Below are positions 25,659 through 37,407 of a DNA stretch of 64,000 nt, in pieces. The number at the start of each line of letters is the position of its first letter. Positions within the stretch are counted from its first letter, which is position 1. The stretch comes from Piper betle (taxonomy: Eukaryota > Streptophyta > Magnoliopsida > Piperales > Piperaceae): contig JAURVB010007807.1 in the NCBI GenBank assembly GCA_033002965.1, forward strand, positions 1 to 64,000. Direction: 5' to 3'. A model generated the notes under the pieces. It saw nothing but the letters and a program-made list of their open reading frames with translations. It had not been told where the DNA came from and ran no database searches. The position numbers and the translations under genes are program-made.

Positions 25659-28600
25659 TCAATGATCACCAGCTATTGCTCCATCTGAATCTCGGCGTCG
25701 TTTCTTTCCTTCTCCATGCCGGTACCGTCTTGGAGCCTCATCCTCACTCTCACTCTCATCCTGTCTATAGTTATTATGACCAACAAAGGAGTCCTCTTGG
25801 GCGCCTCTTGGAGGCTGGGCTAATTTATTCTCATCCTCGTTTGGTTCATCCCCTTCAGAACCCTTGCTCTGATCTAAGGCAGGTGGATATCTTTCTTGAG
25901 CCGAGCTTCTTTGGTCTTTCTTGGCCATTCGAGAGTTGCCTTGAGGAGGTGGACCAGGTGGTAAAGGCGGTCGAAAAGGAGGCATACCTCCAATAGGCCG
26001 ATTGCCCCGTGCCGCTGCCATGCCCATCCCTCCCATGAAGGGACCTGGTCCCCTTCCAGCCACCATCATCATCCCAAGTCCAGCAGCAGGGAACACTGTA
26101 CCAGGTTGGGAAGCTCGACCATGGAACATCCCCGGGCCTGTCCCATTCATTGATGAGAATCCTTGGCTCATAGCAGAAAAATCATTGGGAAACCTTGGGG
26201 CCATTGGTCCAAATGGACCAAATCCTCGGGGACCGACCCCAAAAAGATCAGGCAGGGGAAACCCATCAGGTCCAATGGCACTGTACCCATATCCTTCACC
26301 TCCCATCATAACAGGAGGGAAACCCCTCACTCCAGGCATGGACCTTGGGCCACGGCCCATGGGTAGTAAGGGAGGCCACATTGCTCCTCTTCCCCTTCCT
26401 CTGCCTTGTGCAGCATTTAGGTTTTGACTGTAGCTTTCATCCTCTTCTTCGCTCTCCTCTTCCTCCTCTTCTTCATCCTCTTCATTATCTTCAAAGGGTA
26501 CTATGTCAGGGTTCTCTCCCGCCTCTCCAGGATTTACTCCTTTGGCCTTCTCCTCCTCTCGTTTCGACTCAGCTGCCGACCATATAGCCTGCACAACAAT
26601 ATTATTTCTTTAATAATCATGACGCTGCATGATCCACCCATATTCTCCAGCATGTCCATATCATGTCATCTAAGCGAATAAAAGTCCATCTGTGCAAGTT
26701 ACACATGGTTGCTGCTTAACAACAAAAATTGTTATCGTTTTGAAGGTGCAAGCTTCAGATGACTGCACAATTTGCTTGCTTCAATACCTTTCAAACAAAT
26801 TTTATAGTCACTAATTGCTCAAAAGATAGCAATACCGGCACTGGCCATACATCAGTTGCAAAGGATGAATGTATAGTAATTTCACTCTGCTAGTCATGCA
26901 AGACCAAAAGATTCAAACTGTACAATTCATGAAACCATCAAGTAGCCAGCCTACCATGAGTTCACTGTCTGGCTCAATATAAAGGAGTGATGCTAGCTGC
27001 TCTCCAATTGATGGCTCCAACTCCTGACAATCACGACTTATCTGCCATGCCAGATATAGGAATAACAATTACCATTCTAAATTTTCTGTCAATGTAATAT
27101 AAGCCATTAAAAAATTATATAGAAGTTATAGTCTTCTAAAGAAACTACCATTAAACACAGAGAACACCTTGTTTACTAGGATGCCAAATCACGATATTCT
27201 CACCTTCACTGGCAAATTTTCATTGAAAGGATTTCTCAAGTGCCGAGTTTTATGGAAGGACAACTCACACAACTACAATGGTAAACATCACATCAGTCAT
27301 ACATGAAAAAGAAAATTTAATTTGTAAAAAAAGACTTCTTAAGCGAAAAGCATATAAAAAGAACAAGTAATAAATAATATATGAATAAATTGCAATATTG
27401 AAAACCAAGACCAATGACAAAAGTATGATTTGTCCAAATTGTTAAATACCGTACCGGTTACCATAAAAGGTTTATAGCTAGTACGGGTTATGTTTGCTTT
27501 AACTAGTAGAGGGGTTTATAGTCAGTATGGGATATATTTTGTTCAACTGGGTTGAATCATGGTTCAACTGGATTTTAAAATATTTTATTAGACTTTTTTT
27601 TGTGATCAATCTTTAATTGAATATAGGTTAGAACTCCATTGCTTTCAACAAACAATCAAGCTTTGAGAAAATATCAGATTAAAAAATTGGGTATGAATTA
27701 AAATGGTACAAAGGCATAAATTATGTGGTATACCTGGTTTGATCGGCCAGTTTGATACAATATTTAAAAATAAATGAAATCTCATTTCTAAAAAATAATC
27801 AATGAGAGGAATGTCCATATTACAGTCATATCTCCATCCAAACAATCTAATGTCTCGAGTTGACATGTAGACTCTTGGCAAGAACCAGACGTTCAAACTT
27901 CTCTTGACTTGTGAACTCTTATAAAAAATATTGAGGTGAACATCAGATATTGAAAATTAACAATCTAAATCTAATCACAAGCTCATTGAAATAATGTATA
28001 TTACAAGAACGATGTATGCCCTGAGGCCCCCAACTAACAGAATGCCAATTTGATCTTAGCAGAGGAAACTACAACATATTAACCATCTGCAGTAAGAACA
28101 AAGAAAGAAAAACAGGAAAATGCCGAGGATGAATAAAACAATCATAAAATCAGTATTCCTATCACCTTTGAGTTAGACAAATTCATGACAGCTACAAACA
28201 TAAAGCGCAATCCAACTGGTGGATTGCAAAAAGGAGTAAAAGCAAAAGCAGTGTACCTTTAACCATTTGATGGAGAAATTTCGACCATAATGAGCAGTTC
28301 CATGAGCATGCTTCCAGTTTCCACCACCAACAAAACCGCCAATTTTAGAGGTCATCTTTGCACATCCCTATATACATATACTTCTGGTTGTTGTTATAAA
28401 CAATTCAGAGCTCAACCAATTTGACAACATTTCAAGATAAAACAGGCATTTTAGCATGAACAAGGAATTGACAAAATGTGCAGCTTAAATTTCATAAAGT
28501 TAATTAAGACATAACATTAAAAAAAACTTTGTTACTGCCGTGTACTGCAATAGAATTCTTTCTGAAGAAAGTGTTACACCATTTGGAACTAAGGAAATGA

Positions 28601-30332
28601 TGCCCCATACACATACTTGAAAATGTCGAGTACGATTGATAGAGAATATTAAAATCACATTCTCAGCAGTATCAAATGCTTCATTTAGTTTCGCCTCATT
28701 GCTCCTTTGAGTAGCCCACACTCCTTGTTGAACAGAAAGTTCGAGATTCTCTCTATTGCAACTCTTGACAATAAAATACCTATTGCCCGTAATTCAAGAG
28801 ATATAATTAGAACAGATTTTCAGCCCCTACTTCACAAAGAGAAAAGAGATGGATAACACTCGAGAAGAGCCATAGTTAATAATCCAGACATTATTGTACA
28901 ATATTTAAAGACCCGCAAGAAGACAAACTATCTATCAGTAGGCACTGCTATTCAATAGAGGGGCCAGGCAATCGATGGAAACTAGGAAAAGCTATAATGT
29001 GAAATCTAAAAGAAAACACCAATCCACCCAACTGTATTTGAAAATTTGGCATGAATCCAGTAACATTGCCTCTCTACTACAAGAGACTACGCGAATTGAC
29101 TGAGCTGAATGGTGAAAAAATAATATAATGCACTGACAAAAGAGATTTGATCTCGCAATTACAGCAGCCAATGCAATGCCAGGTCATACATAGAAGTAGT
29201 AAACAGTGTCAACGCAATAACTGTTCAAAACAACTCGGGATACTTTTGCAATTCATTAAATGTTAAACATTTATTCTCCAGACAAACCTAGAATTCCCTT
29301 GGGGGAGTGGCGCAATAGAGGTTCTGGTTGGAGGGTTTTGCACACCATTTGAGTTTGCCTGCGTCGGGATCATCTGCGTTTGGTTAACTTGGGGCGGTTG
29401 ATCTTGACTCTGTTGTTCCGCAGTTGGGGCCTCCAACCCTGTGGGGGGCTTTGATGCCACACCCTGATTGGAAGAATTTGGTGGGAAAGTCGGCCTTTCT
29501 GTTTGCCGATTATAATCGGAATTCCTATGCTGGAAGAACCTATTGGAAGAAGCATGATTGAATGAACTAATGTGCTGAATTTTCTGAAGAACTTCTTCAA
29601 CCGGCGGTGGAGGCCCGGGCATCTTAGCGTGCCTATATCGACAATATGGACCATTTGGGCAAAATCCAAATTTATACCTGGAAAATAAAAATAATGCAGA
29701 GGACATCACGATTCTTGCCCATTTAAAACAAACAGCAGACAACAGATCCTTCTTAACCAATCCAACTCGATTAATTAATGGGCAGACTAGGACTTTAACA
29801 TGGACTTGTTAAAGGGAAACCAAAAGAAAAAAAATCATGTAATTTCCCAGGCAAATCAGTTATAGTTTTGAAAGGCATTGTAATCAAAAAAGAAAAAAAG
29901 AGAGACGGTAGAGAATAATGATGATGATGATGACAAAAACAATGGTTGGATTTTAATTCACATGTTACACTCCTTGATATCCTCGTTGGTGTGCTTGTAA
30001 ACGCAATCCTGCTCGCGGCACTCGCCGTACAATCTGAAGAAGCGGCAGATAGGCATACGGGCCTTGTCATATTGGTGGAGGAAACCGCAGGCGTCGCCCT
30101 TCATGCACAGGCCGCGCAGCCAGTGGCGGCAGACGGTCTGCCGGAAGCTGCGGCGGTTGCCATGGGCGCCGGGCGGAGGCGAAGGGTCGAAGCCGGCGGG
30201 CGTGGAATCGGGGTTGTTGGACGAGGGCGGCGCGAGTGAGGCGGCGTCGGTGGAGGTCGGGGCGAGGGAGGGGGCGGCGGAGTCGAGGCCGCCCTCGAAG
30301 TCGAAGCTGAGGCCTCCCTCCGGCTCCTCCAT
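25659..30332 (-). CDS. CPSF30: CPSF30-L: CCCH zinc-finger polyadenylation factor with YTH m6A-reader domain
   Basis: This is the 30-kDa-subunit homologue of the nuclear cleavage and polyadenylation complex in its plant long form, in which the zinc fingers are fused to a YTH domain that reads m6A in RNA. Seven exons in transcript order: 30332-29962, 29677-29288, 28779-28617, 28367-28257, 27272-27204, 27041-26955, 26588-25659. They give 706 residues with no frame break. Three CCCH fingers lie at 68-86 (CRHWLRGLCMKGDACGFLH), 96-114 and 122-140. PGPPPPVEEVLQKIQ follows. The YTH domain spans about 254-390 (SVQQGVWATQRSNEAKLNEA, GGNWKHAHGTAHYGRNFSIK, PVKISRDCQELEP). After it come an acidic stretch (about 415-450) and a Gly/Met/Pro-rich low-complexity tail with SESEDEAPRRYRHGEGKKRR. 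The start at 30332 (MEEPEGGLSFDFEGGLDS) fits the Arabidopsis start; an in-frame ATG at 30389 is less likely. Intron 2 may allow a short, YTH-less form (see findings). Confidence 0.95.
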
Positions 30333-32658
30333 GGGAAACCGCCGGGGAAGGAGGGATCCTGGTCTAGGGTTTTTCGCCGGCCCTTCCACCCACCCCGAGC
30401 CGAAGAAGAAGTAGCTTACTTGGTTTGCTCTCCCCTTCCCGCAAACCAGCCCCCGATCCCGAGCCCAAGTCGTTTCTTTTTATTTTTTTATTTTTATTTT
30501 TTATTTTTGTCGTTCACAAACTAATAAGAACCTGCTCTTTCTTTGTCTTTGTTTGGATGGATGGACGGAAAAATAAATAAATTTGTACTTCTCCCTGGCT
30601 TTCCGTGTTTTGGTTGTAAGAAAATGATTTGAGGCAGTAAAAAGTTTTCTCTCACGTCACGTGGGTCCCACAACTAGCAACCCTGCTATGAAGCGTCCTT
30701 GCACCTTCCCACAAAAAAAACAACTCTTCATTCTTTTAATTCAATTGGTAGGAACTGGCACTCCACCCTAAATTTTTTTTTTGAAGTGCCGCTGTTTTGT
30801 TAATGACCAATATTAGGAACTAGTTTTTGCATAATATTATTGGTTTTTGCGATAATCTTATTAGATCTGTGCACCATTATTTTGGAACTATATAATTATT
30901 AAATTTAATTATTTGATTTGTATCCACTACTAAATACTAGTGATGCTATTATTATTACTAGATTATGTACTATGTTAGTTCAAATCGAATAAAAAGATTG
31001 TACTTTATCCCCTTCATTTTATTAATAGATCTTCTATTAAGATTTTCCTTTTTAATCCAAACCCATGCAAGAAAAATATTTTTTTCTTTTCAATCCAAAT
31101 ACATACAAGAAACTTGTAAAAAAGTACTTTTTTTCTTTCTCAAATCTTTTTCTTTTCTTCTCTCGTAATCCATCAATCCAAACAAAGCCTTAAAATAAGT
31201 TACATTCAAAAGCCACATCTGTTTTAGTTACAGTCAAAAGCTTCTTTTTTTTTTGCTTTAAAATTTTCAAAATTCATTTAAAAAACCAAATTTGTTTTAG
31301 TTTATTATTTACAAAATTAAATATCTCAATTTATTGTTATTTCATCTAAAATAAAATTACTTCACACTCTATATATTTATTTAATCTTTTGTTTAAAATT
31401 ATCATAAAGTTACTTTATTGTATCATCCTAATTTTATTTTATAAAACAAATCCTAATACAATTTTTTTACAGAAAATTGTTAGGCCTTGGGTTAGGGTCT
31501 AACTAGACACAATTTCAAACAGACTCTTCATTCAAACTTGAGTCGAACTTTGAATTTGAATGTAATTGGGGGATCTCATGTCAAGTATCAAATGGTTTAT
31601 TCTTGGGTAAATTTTTTCGCCCCAAAACCAACTCTGCATGACCTTTACTCCGTGAGCAAACCAGCCTAACCACGTCCCCACACAACACAGTAGCCAATGA
31701 AGAGCACTTGGGAATACCTAATCACTTCGGAAATTCCCACTGACACCCGTACACAAGAGAACACTCAGCGACACCCCCAGGAACTCTCGGTCACAGGTTT
31801 GCCCCGAACTCCTTGGGCACTAGTCATGCTTGAGACACCTCCTTAGCACTCCCGAGACTCTCGACAGTGGATGCTCGATCACACTCAAACACTTCCTAGT
31901 GCCCAGTAGCAAACCCTAGGCAGATTCAACAATTAGGGATCCCGGTACCAATTAACCAATCACAACGAGCAACACACCACCATTACAGGGTTTACCCCCA
32001 ACCAACCTTATTTACTCACACTATAAACAAGGATTACACAAGCACTCTCACCTTGACAAATGCTTGCTGGTTGGTAGACATGCAAACCTACATGACCAAG
32101 CCACTCACCATACAAAGTGACTCACGTACTCCATGAATGCAAACCCCCACTCACAATAAGTTCTCACATACTTTACCAAGATCAAGCACCCATTTGCAAG
32201 ACCGTTCACATCAGCATACATAATACACGAAATGATAAGAGAGTGAATTCCTGGAGATACCTTGATCAAGAGAGCAAACTGAAGCAAGGAGCTTTCCAAG
32301 CACTCCACTGGCAGTTGCTTCATGTCCATCACACGATGATTTGCCCTCCTTGATGCAAGATCACCTCCCCCACAAGAAGAAACCCTCATGGCTCATGGCC
32401 TCCTCCCTTGTGCATTCTCTCCAAGAATGGTCGATCTCCTTCTCCTCCTTGGCATTGGGTTGATGTAGCAAAGCCTAGAGGAGTAGATCCTCTTAGGCTC
32501 TCGACCAATAAGGTATGAGCCAACCTAGTCCAACCCTAGCCGAGATTCTAAGAGCCTTTGGTGACATCCTCTGGTTGAGCTTGCACTCCTGGGTGGGGAC
32601 TGGATTTTGCACTAGTCCTAACCGAACTCAGGACTACCATGTATAGCAATCTAAATTT
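30333..32658. other. CPSF30-L promoter side, then repeat-like non-coding DNA
   Basis: 30333-30500 is the CPSF30-L leader/promoter side. 30500-31480 is AT-rich with long T-runs. 31488-32640 is more balanced, Pro/Thr-codon-like and C-rich, without an open frame of note. Its style resembles a decayed retrotransposon or LTR, but I could not define ends. Confidence 0.4.
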
Positions 32659-33614
32659 GTAAAGCCCATGATTCGAGTCAGAGTATTACATTGCCTACCA
32701 GTCAATTCAACCTTCGGTTTGAGTCGAGTCAGTTTCATGAACCTCGTGCTGAGTTGAGGTCAACTACGAATTATGAGGGATTAAGGTCAAGTGTACCTGA
32801 CTATATGAGGTTGAGATAGAAAAGGGATGTTGTCGCACGAGGTCGTCGACTCTTAGTTATTGCCCTTATGAGAGTTTTATAATGAAGAGTAATGAGGTTT
32901 TCATTTAACAAGAGGGTTAGATCTCCTATATTAGTTTGTTATTAGTTATTTTTAGACTGGTAACAGTCGTTATTGATGTCTTTTTATTATATATATAAGT
33001 GAAAACTATTATGGATGAGCGTTGTCGGGATTGCAGAGCAGCATTGAAATCATGCACACATGTATCTGTCGAGTGTAATTAGTGATGATGATATGTATTG
33101 AACTATGTGGCTGATGAAATTTGAATGCTATTCTGTGGATTTATTATAAATATTTTGCATGTGAATGGAAATTAAACAGGGTGAGTTATGAAGTTTAGAC
33201 TCGGTTTATATGATGAAGAAAATAATGATAACTGGAATGTGAAGAAAATATTGTATTTGGACCGTATTTTTTATGCTTGTTAATATAAATATATACCGCT
33301 TGTTGTTGATAGGGTAGCCCCTATTGCACTTTTAGGGGAGACTCAGCCTATTTGCTTTTAAAAATAACTATTTCTTTTAAGACTTTTTGTTTGTTTGGTT
33401 TGTTTTATACATGATTGGGTGGCCCCCATTGTATGCATGTAGGTCAACGTTAGAACCCACGTATCCCACTCATGTTTTGCATGTTGCATCATCATTTTGA
33501 GACATCGAGGGTAGATCTCGATCGGCTTAACTAAATCAAGTAGATTAGTAAATAATTCGGTCGCCGGTAACATTTTTGGGTTAGTTCACAAGTGAACCGA
33601 AACGTGGTGTTACA
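32659..33614 (-). mobile_element. Diverged, internally deleted relative of the TGTAACACCC LTR family
   Basis: It starts TGTAAAGCCCATGATTCGAG and ends AACGTGGTGTTACA, both clearly similar to the minus-oriented copy at 40347-43223 (TGTAAAACCCACAATTTGAG ... TTTGGGGTGTTACA). The shared block with TCGAGTCAGTTTC follows the start. Flanks are AAATT (32654-32658) and TAATT (33615-33619), a one-mismatch 5-bp duplication. At 956 bp it is a third of the full length, so it has lost its middle. Confidence 0.6.
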
Positions 33615-34477
33615 TAATTAGTCCTGAAACTCTTGGAAGAGAGCTGTTGGGTCGTACCCAAGCAACTTGTTCGGTTACTATAACACCCCATTTTTTGGTC
33701 TGAGGGTAGACCAAAGTGTGATGTTTTAATTAAAAGCTATTTGTTGGACCACTATCGTATAAATTATATGGAAACAGATCTCAATCTTCAAGGAGGCTTA
33801 AGACAAACAATTTTTATTGGATTTCATATAATGCATATTGATTATAATATCATCGAAAGATTCTTAAACATAAAAGAGCTCATAACATGAGCATTTTGAG
33901 TTATGGGAGAGGAAGCACGTCCCCAACAACTAAGGGGGTGGCTTTAGAGATGTATATATGGTCACTCTAAATTACAGAAGAGGCGCACCACTGCTGAAGT
34001 TGAAAGGCTAAGCTTAAAAGGATGAAGATGCACCCTTTGGTTCTTATACTTAGTTACAACCTTAAAGTTAGGTATACTTGTTCTTATAATGATATTGAAC
34101 TTAATTCGTGTAACACAGAGGTCATGCTTACCTATTCCACATACCTGCAAACGGAAATTAAACACATTGACACAAGGCATCATCAAATATCAGAGCATCA
34201 TAGAATATCATGGCATCATACTCTAACACCCGATTTTCACATAGGCTCTTCATGTGGTATAAACCATAAGCCCCTCGTACCCACGTTTTTCTGCACACAT
34301 ACACAATTACAATTAAATAAATTTAGTGTACCTTATATGTTCCTCGTCATGTTCTAAGACTTTGAAGTACACAACCTACAGACGATTGTTAATCTTTACC
34401 CTAAAGTTGATGCTTTGCACAAAATAAAATAATATAAAACTAAAAGAAACACCCATGTGCAATCAACCATCATGAGA
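33615..34477. other. Repeat-like non-coding DNA between LTR copies
   Basis: It contains TATAACACCCCATTTTTTGG near 33680 and TCTAACACCCGATTTTCACA near 34213, both reminiscent of LTR starts of the TGTAACACCC kind. No coding content was recognised. It is probably older, nested LTR debris. Confidence 0.35.
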
Positions 34478-34482
34478 CCTAA

Positions 34483-37402
34483 TGTAACACCCCAAATCCG
34501 GTTCACGCTCGTGAACCGAACCGGCATGTTACAGGCCCCGGTTAGGTCGGCTAACCCGAACCTAACTCCTGTGGATCCAATCTCGGCGTCTTAAGATGAA
34601 GATACGATCCATCATGAATGAATAAATACGCAAAATCCTAACATGGTACTACATGAATGACAAGCAATTCAAAATACACACCAATACAGTTACGATCAAA
34701 ATTCTGAAATAAAACAGAAAGGGGTCTCCCTAAAAGTGCGATTAGGGTCCACCCTGTGAAAATAATATATACAAGTATATAAGCATATATCAACAATTTC
34801 ATTACACACAATCTGATATACTATAAGCTCATTCTGGAACTTGGGTCCTAACCCATCATACTTTTGCTGCGCTACTGTGTTCATCTCATTTCGTATCATT
34901 ATCATGCCTCAAATATTTAATCATAGCATGTTTATTAAACAACATCATAAACAAAACATGAAATATTCAATCACCCAATATGTGTGTGCAGAAGACCTTA
35001 TTGCTCCTCCGTCCCAGCTGGCTCATCCATCTCGTGCTTATCACCTACATATATATAAGAAAAACGTCAGTAACAAGCGTTACTGGTCCGGAAAATAAAA
35101 TAACTATAACAAACTGGCTATGAGAGCAAACTCTCATCTGAAAGAAAACATCATACTCCACGTGAACACTCTGAAGGGCACTACTGAGGAGCCACTGGGC
35201 TGCAGACCCGGTAGCATCCCGAACTTACTGCTCTGCTGCTGGTACTGTGCTACTCTCAGCACTTCTTTTTCAGTACTTCTCATGAAACTTTATCCTAAGC
35301 CCTCTCCGAACCTCCATATCTCTCCTGGCCTTGAGCACGAAGGCCGAGTACTCTCAGGCAGTCGCCTTTAGTACCCTTTGAACCACAAGTCCGGACATGC
35401 GCTGTACTAAACAGTACCCGTAAACCTCCACGTTCTCCGGGTGTGAGGAACTCAAACGCGGAGTTGTCAGGATCCCTCGGGAATGGAACAGTCCGCTGGC
35501 ACTAATCCAGAGCCCGCTTTGACTGTCACGGCATCCTCTGCATGGTACGTGCAGTCGGTTTCTCCATCTCTCGTCTCACTGAAAACTCGATAAAACTATA
35601 TATATAGGCCTGGGAAGGGATTCATATAATAGGCCCGAAGGCAACTTGTGGTGGATCTTGTTTTCGAAATCATCCTCGAGGGATCTCATCCTCGAGGGGT
35701 TATTAATCCGGAAATATTCGATTAAATGGCCCGAGTTAAGTGGGATCCGATAAAACGCCACTTAACCCGCCCTGCAATAATAAAATAAACATACAATGGA
35801 AGAGCGTAAAACAAGACGAGTCCTAAACGGACCTGGTAGAAGCTCCAAGCGTGTCATCGCGCCTAGGCGGCGAGCTCCTATTCCGTACCTACACATCAAA
35901 ACTAAATACTAACGCCCGCTAACTAAATGATGCATCAAACTCAACACAATTAAACACAGAATCATCATCAAAATAACCATCAAATAATTATAAGAGTAAA
36001 TAATCCTAACTCAACTACTCATACCATATTTTATTCTGTTCTTCTAAGTTGCATCGTACTAGTTTAACATATTCATACACAATTCATCTCATTAGATCAC
36101 TTCATTCACTAATAATCTCATCATGCACATCTTTACTTTATTCATGGTCAAGACATTAATCATGATAATTAATTAACCCTAGCATGCTATGCTAACAATT
36201 ATCATCAATTTTAAATAAATCAATCGGAGGTAATTATACCTCACGTCGTCGGCAATCGGCGACGGCTAGGGTTCCGTCGCGCGTCTCGGAGCTCAAATTC
36301 GGCGCTCATCGGCGTCCGAAGCTCGATCGGGCTCCACTGGGTGAGCCCCGCGGAAGATCCGGTGAATTCCGGCGAATTCCAGAAATTCCGATTTTCCGGC
36401 GGTTTTCCGGCAGCTACTGGCGGTTTCCGGCGACTTCCGGTGGTTTTCCGGCGACAATCGCCGGCGGCGTCTACTAGCTGGATAGGGGTCATATAGGGTA
36501 CCCTCGGAACCGGCTCGACGAGCCCGACTCATCTACGAGGTCGACGCGGCCAACGGAGGAGGCGGCTCGCCGGAAAACAGCTAAAACAGAGCGGCGGCGT
36601 TGGGTCGCTAAATCCGGCCGGCCAGGCGGCGATGCCCTCCGTTCCGGTCGGGGAGGGTCGCTGGGTGGTCGGTGGTGCTGAGGCGACCACTGGATGACGG
36701 CTGCGACGGTCGCCGGCGACCGAATCGGCGGCGCGACCAAACGCAGCCGCGGCGCTAGGCGTGGCGATTCCGGCGTCGCGGCGGCCCGATGGTGGCCGGG
36801 CCTGGTCGGGGCGGCAGGGCAACGTCGTCGCCGAGCTGGGCGGCGACGATCGGCGGCCGGGCGGCGCCGACAGCGGCGGCGGCGACGCTGCAAAGGGGCG
36901 GCGTCGGGGTTTGGGAAGAAGATGTCGGGGGTGTGCGGTGGCAAGGTCGTAAATATTACTTGACTCGTCTCCGACTCGAGTCAAAATAATATTTAAGTTG
37001 TAAGAAAAATTCCAAAAAAATTTGGGAAAAATCCCATAAAATCAAACAACACCAAAAAAAATCATAATGATATGCTCTAGAACTATCAACCCACCCAAAA
37101 TGCCCGTAACGCGTCCTAACGCGGTAAACGTCCTAAAACTAATTCTACGATCTACTATATATAAAAATAAAAAAATAAAAAAAAATCACTGGCATACTCT
37201 CATATATTCTGATAACTCATTCTGTTCTGCTGTGTTCCTGACGTTATCATCATATACTTGGGTACGCATGACCCTCATAGCTCATACACGCGACCGACGT
37301 CGGCTCGGTACACGTGTCCTGAAACTGACTCAACTCGAAAAAATAACGGTCGACCCGACCGGTTCTAAATATAAAACCCTAACTCGAATCGTGGGTTTTA
37401 CA
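34483..37402 (+). mobile_element. Solo LTR, copy A (2,920 bp) of an LTR retrotransposon
   Basis: The ends are TGTAACACCC...GGGTTTTACA, that is TG...CA with short imperfect inverted ends. A perfect 5-bp target-site duplication CCTAA flanks it at 34478-34482 and 37403-37407. There is no gag-pol coding sequence and no second LTR next to it, so it is best read as a solo LTR left by LTR-LTR recombination. It has an AT-rich first part and a strongly CpG-rich block (about 36240-36960). The block at 35060-37400 is also present at 46790-49126 (same strand) and in copy B (opposite strand). Open frames in the CpG-rich block occur on both strands and are chance. Confidence 0.85.
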
Positions 37403-37407
37403 CCTAA

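Noticed and set aside
25628..26681. Plus-strand open frames opposite CPSF30 exon 7
   Set aside because: Shadows of the low-complexity C-terminal exon of CPSF30-L on the minus strand.
36241..36989. Open frames of up to 151 codons on both strands in CpG-rich DNA
   Set aside because: Overlapping frames on both strands in GC-rich LTR sequence, Arg/Pro/Ala-only composition, and no family content.
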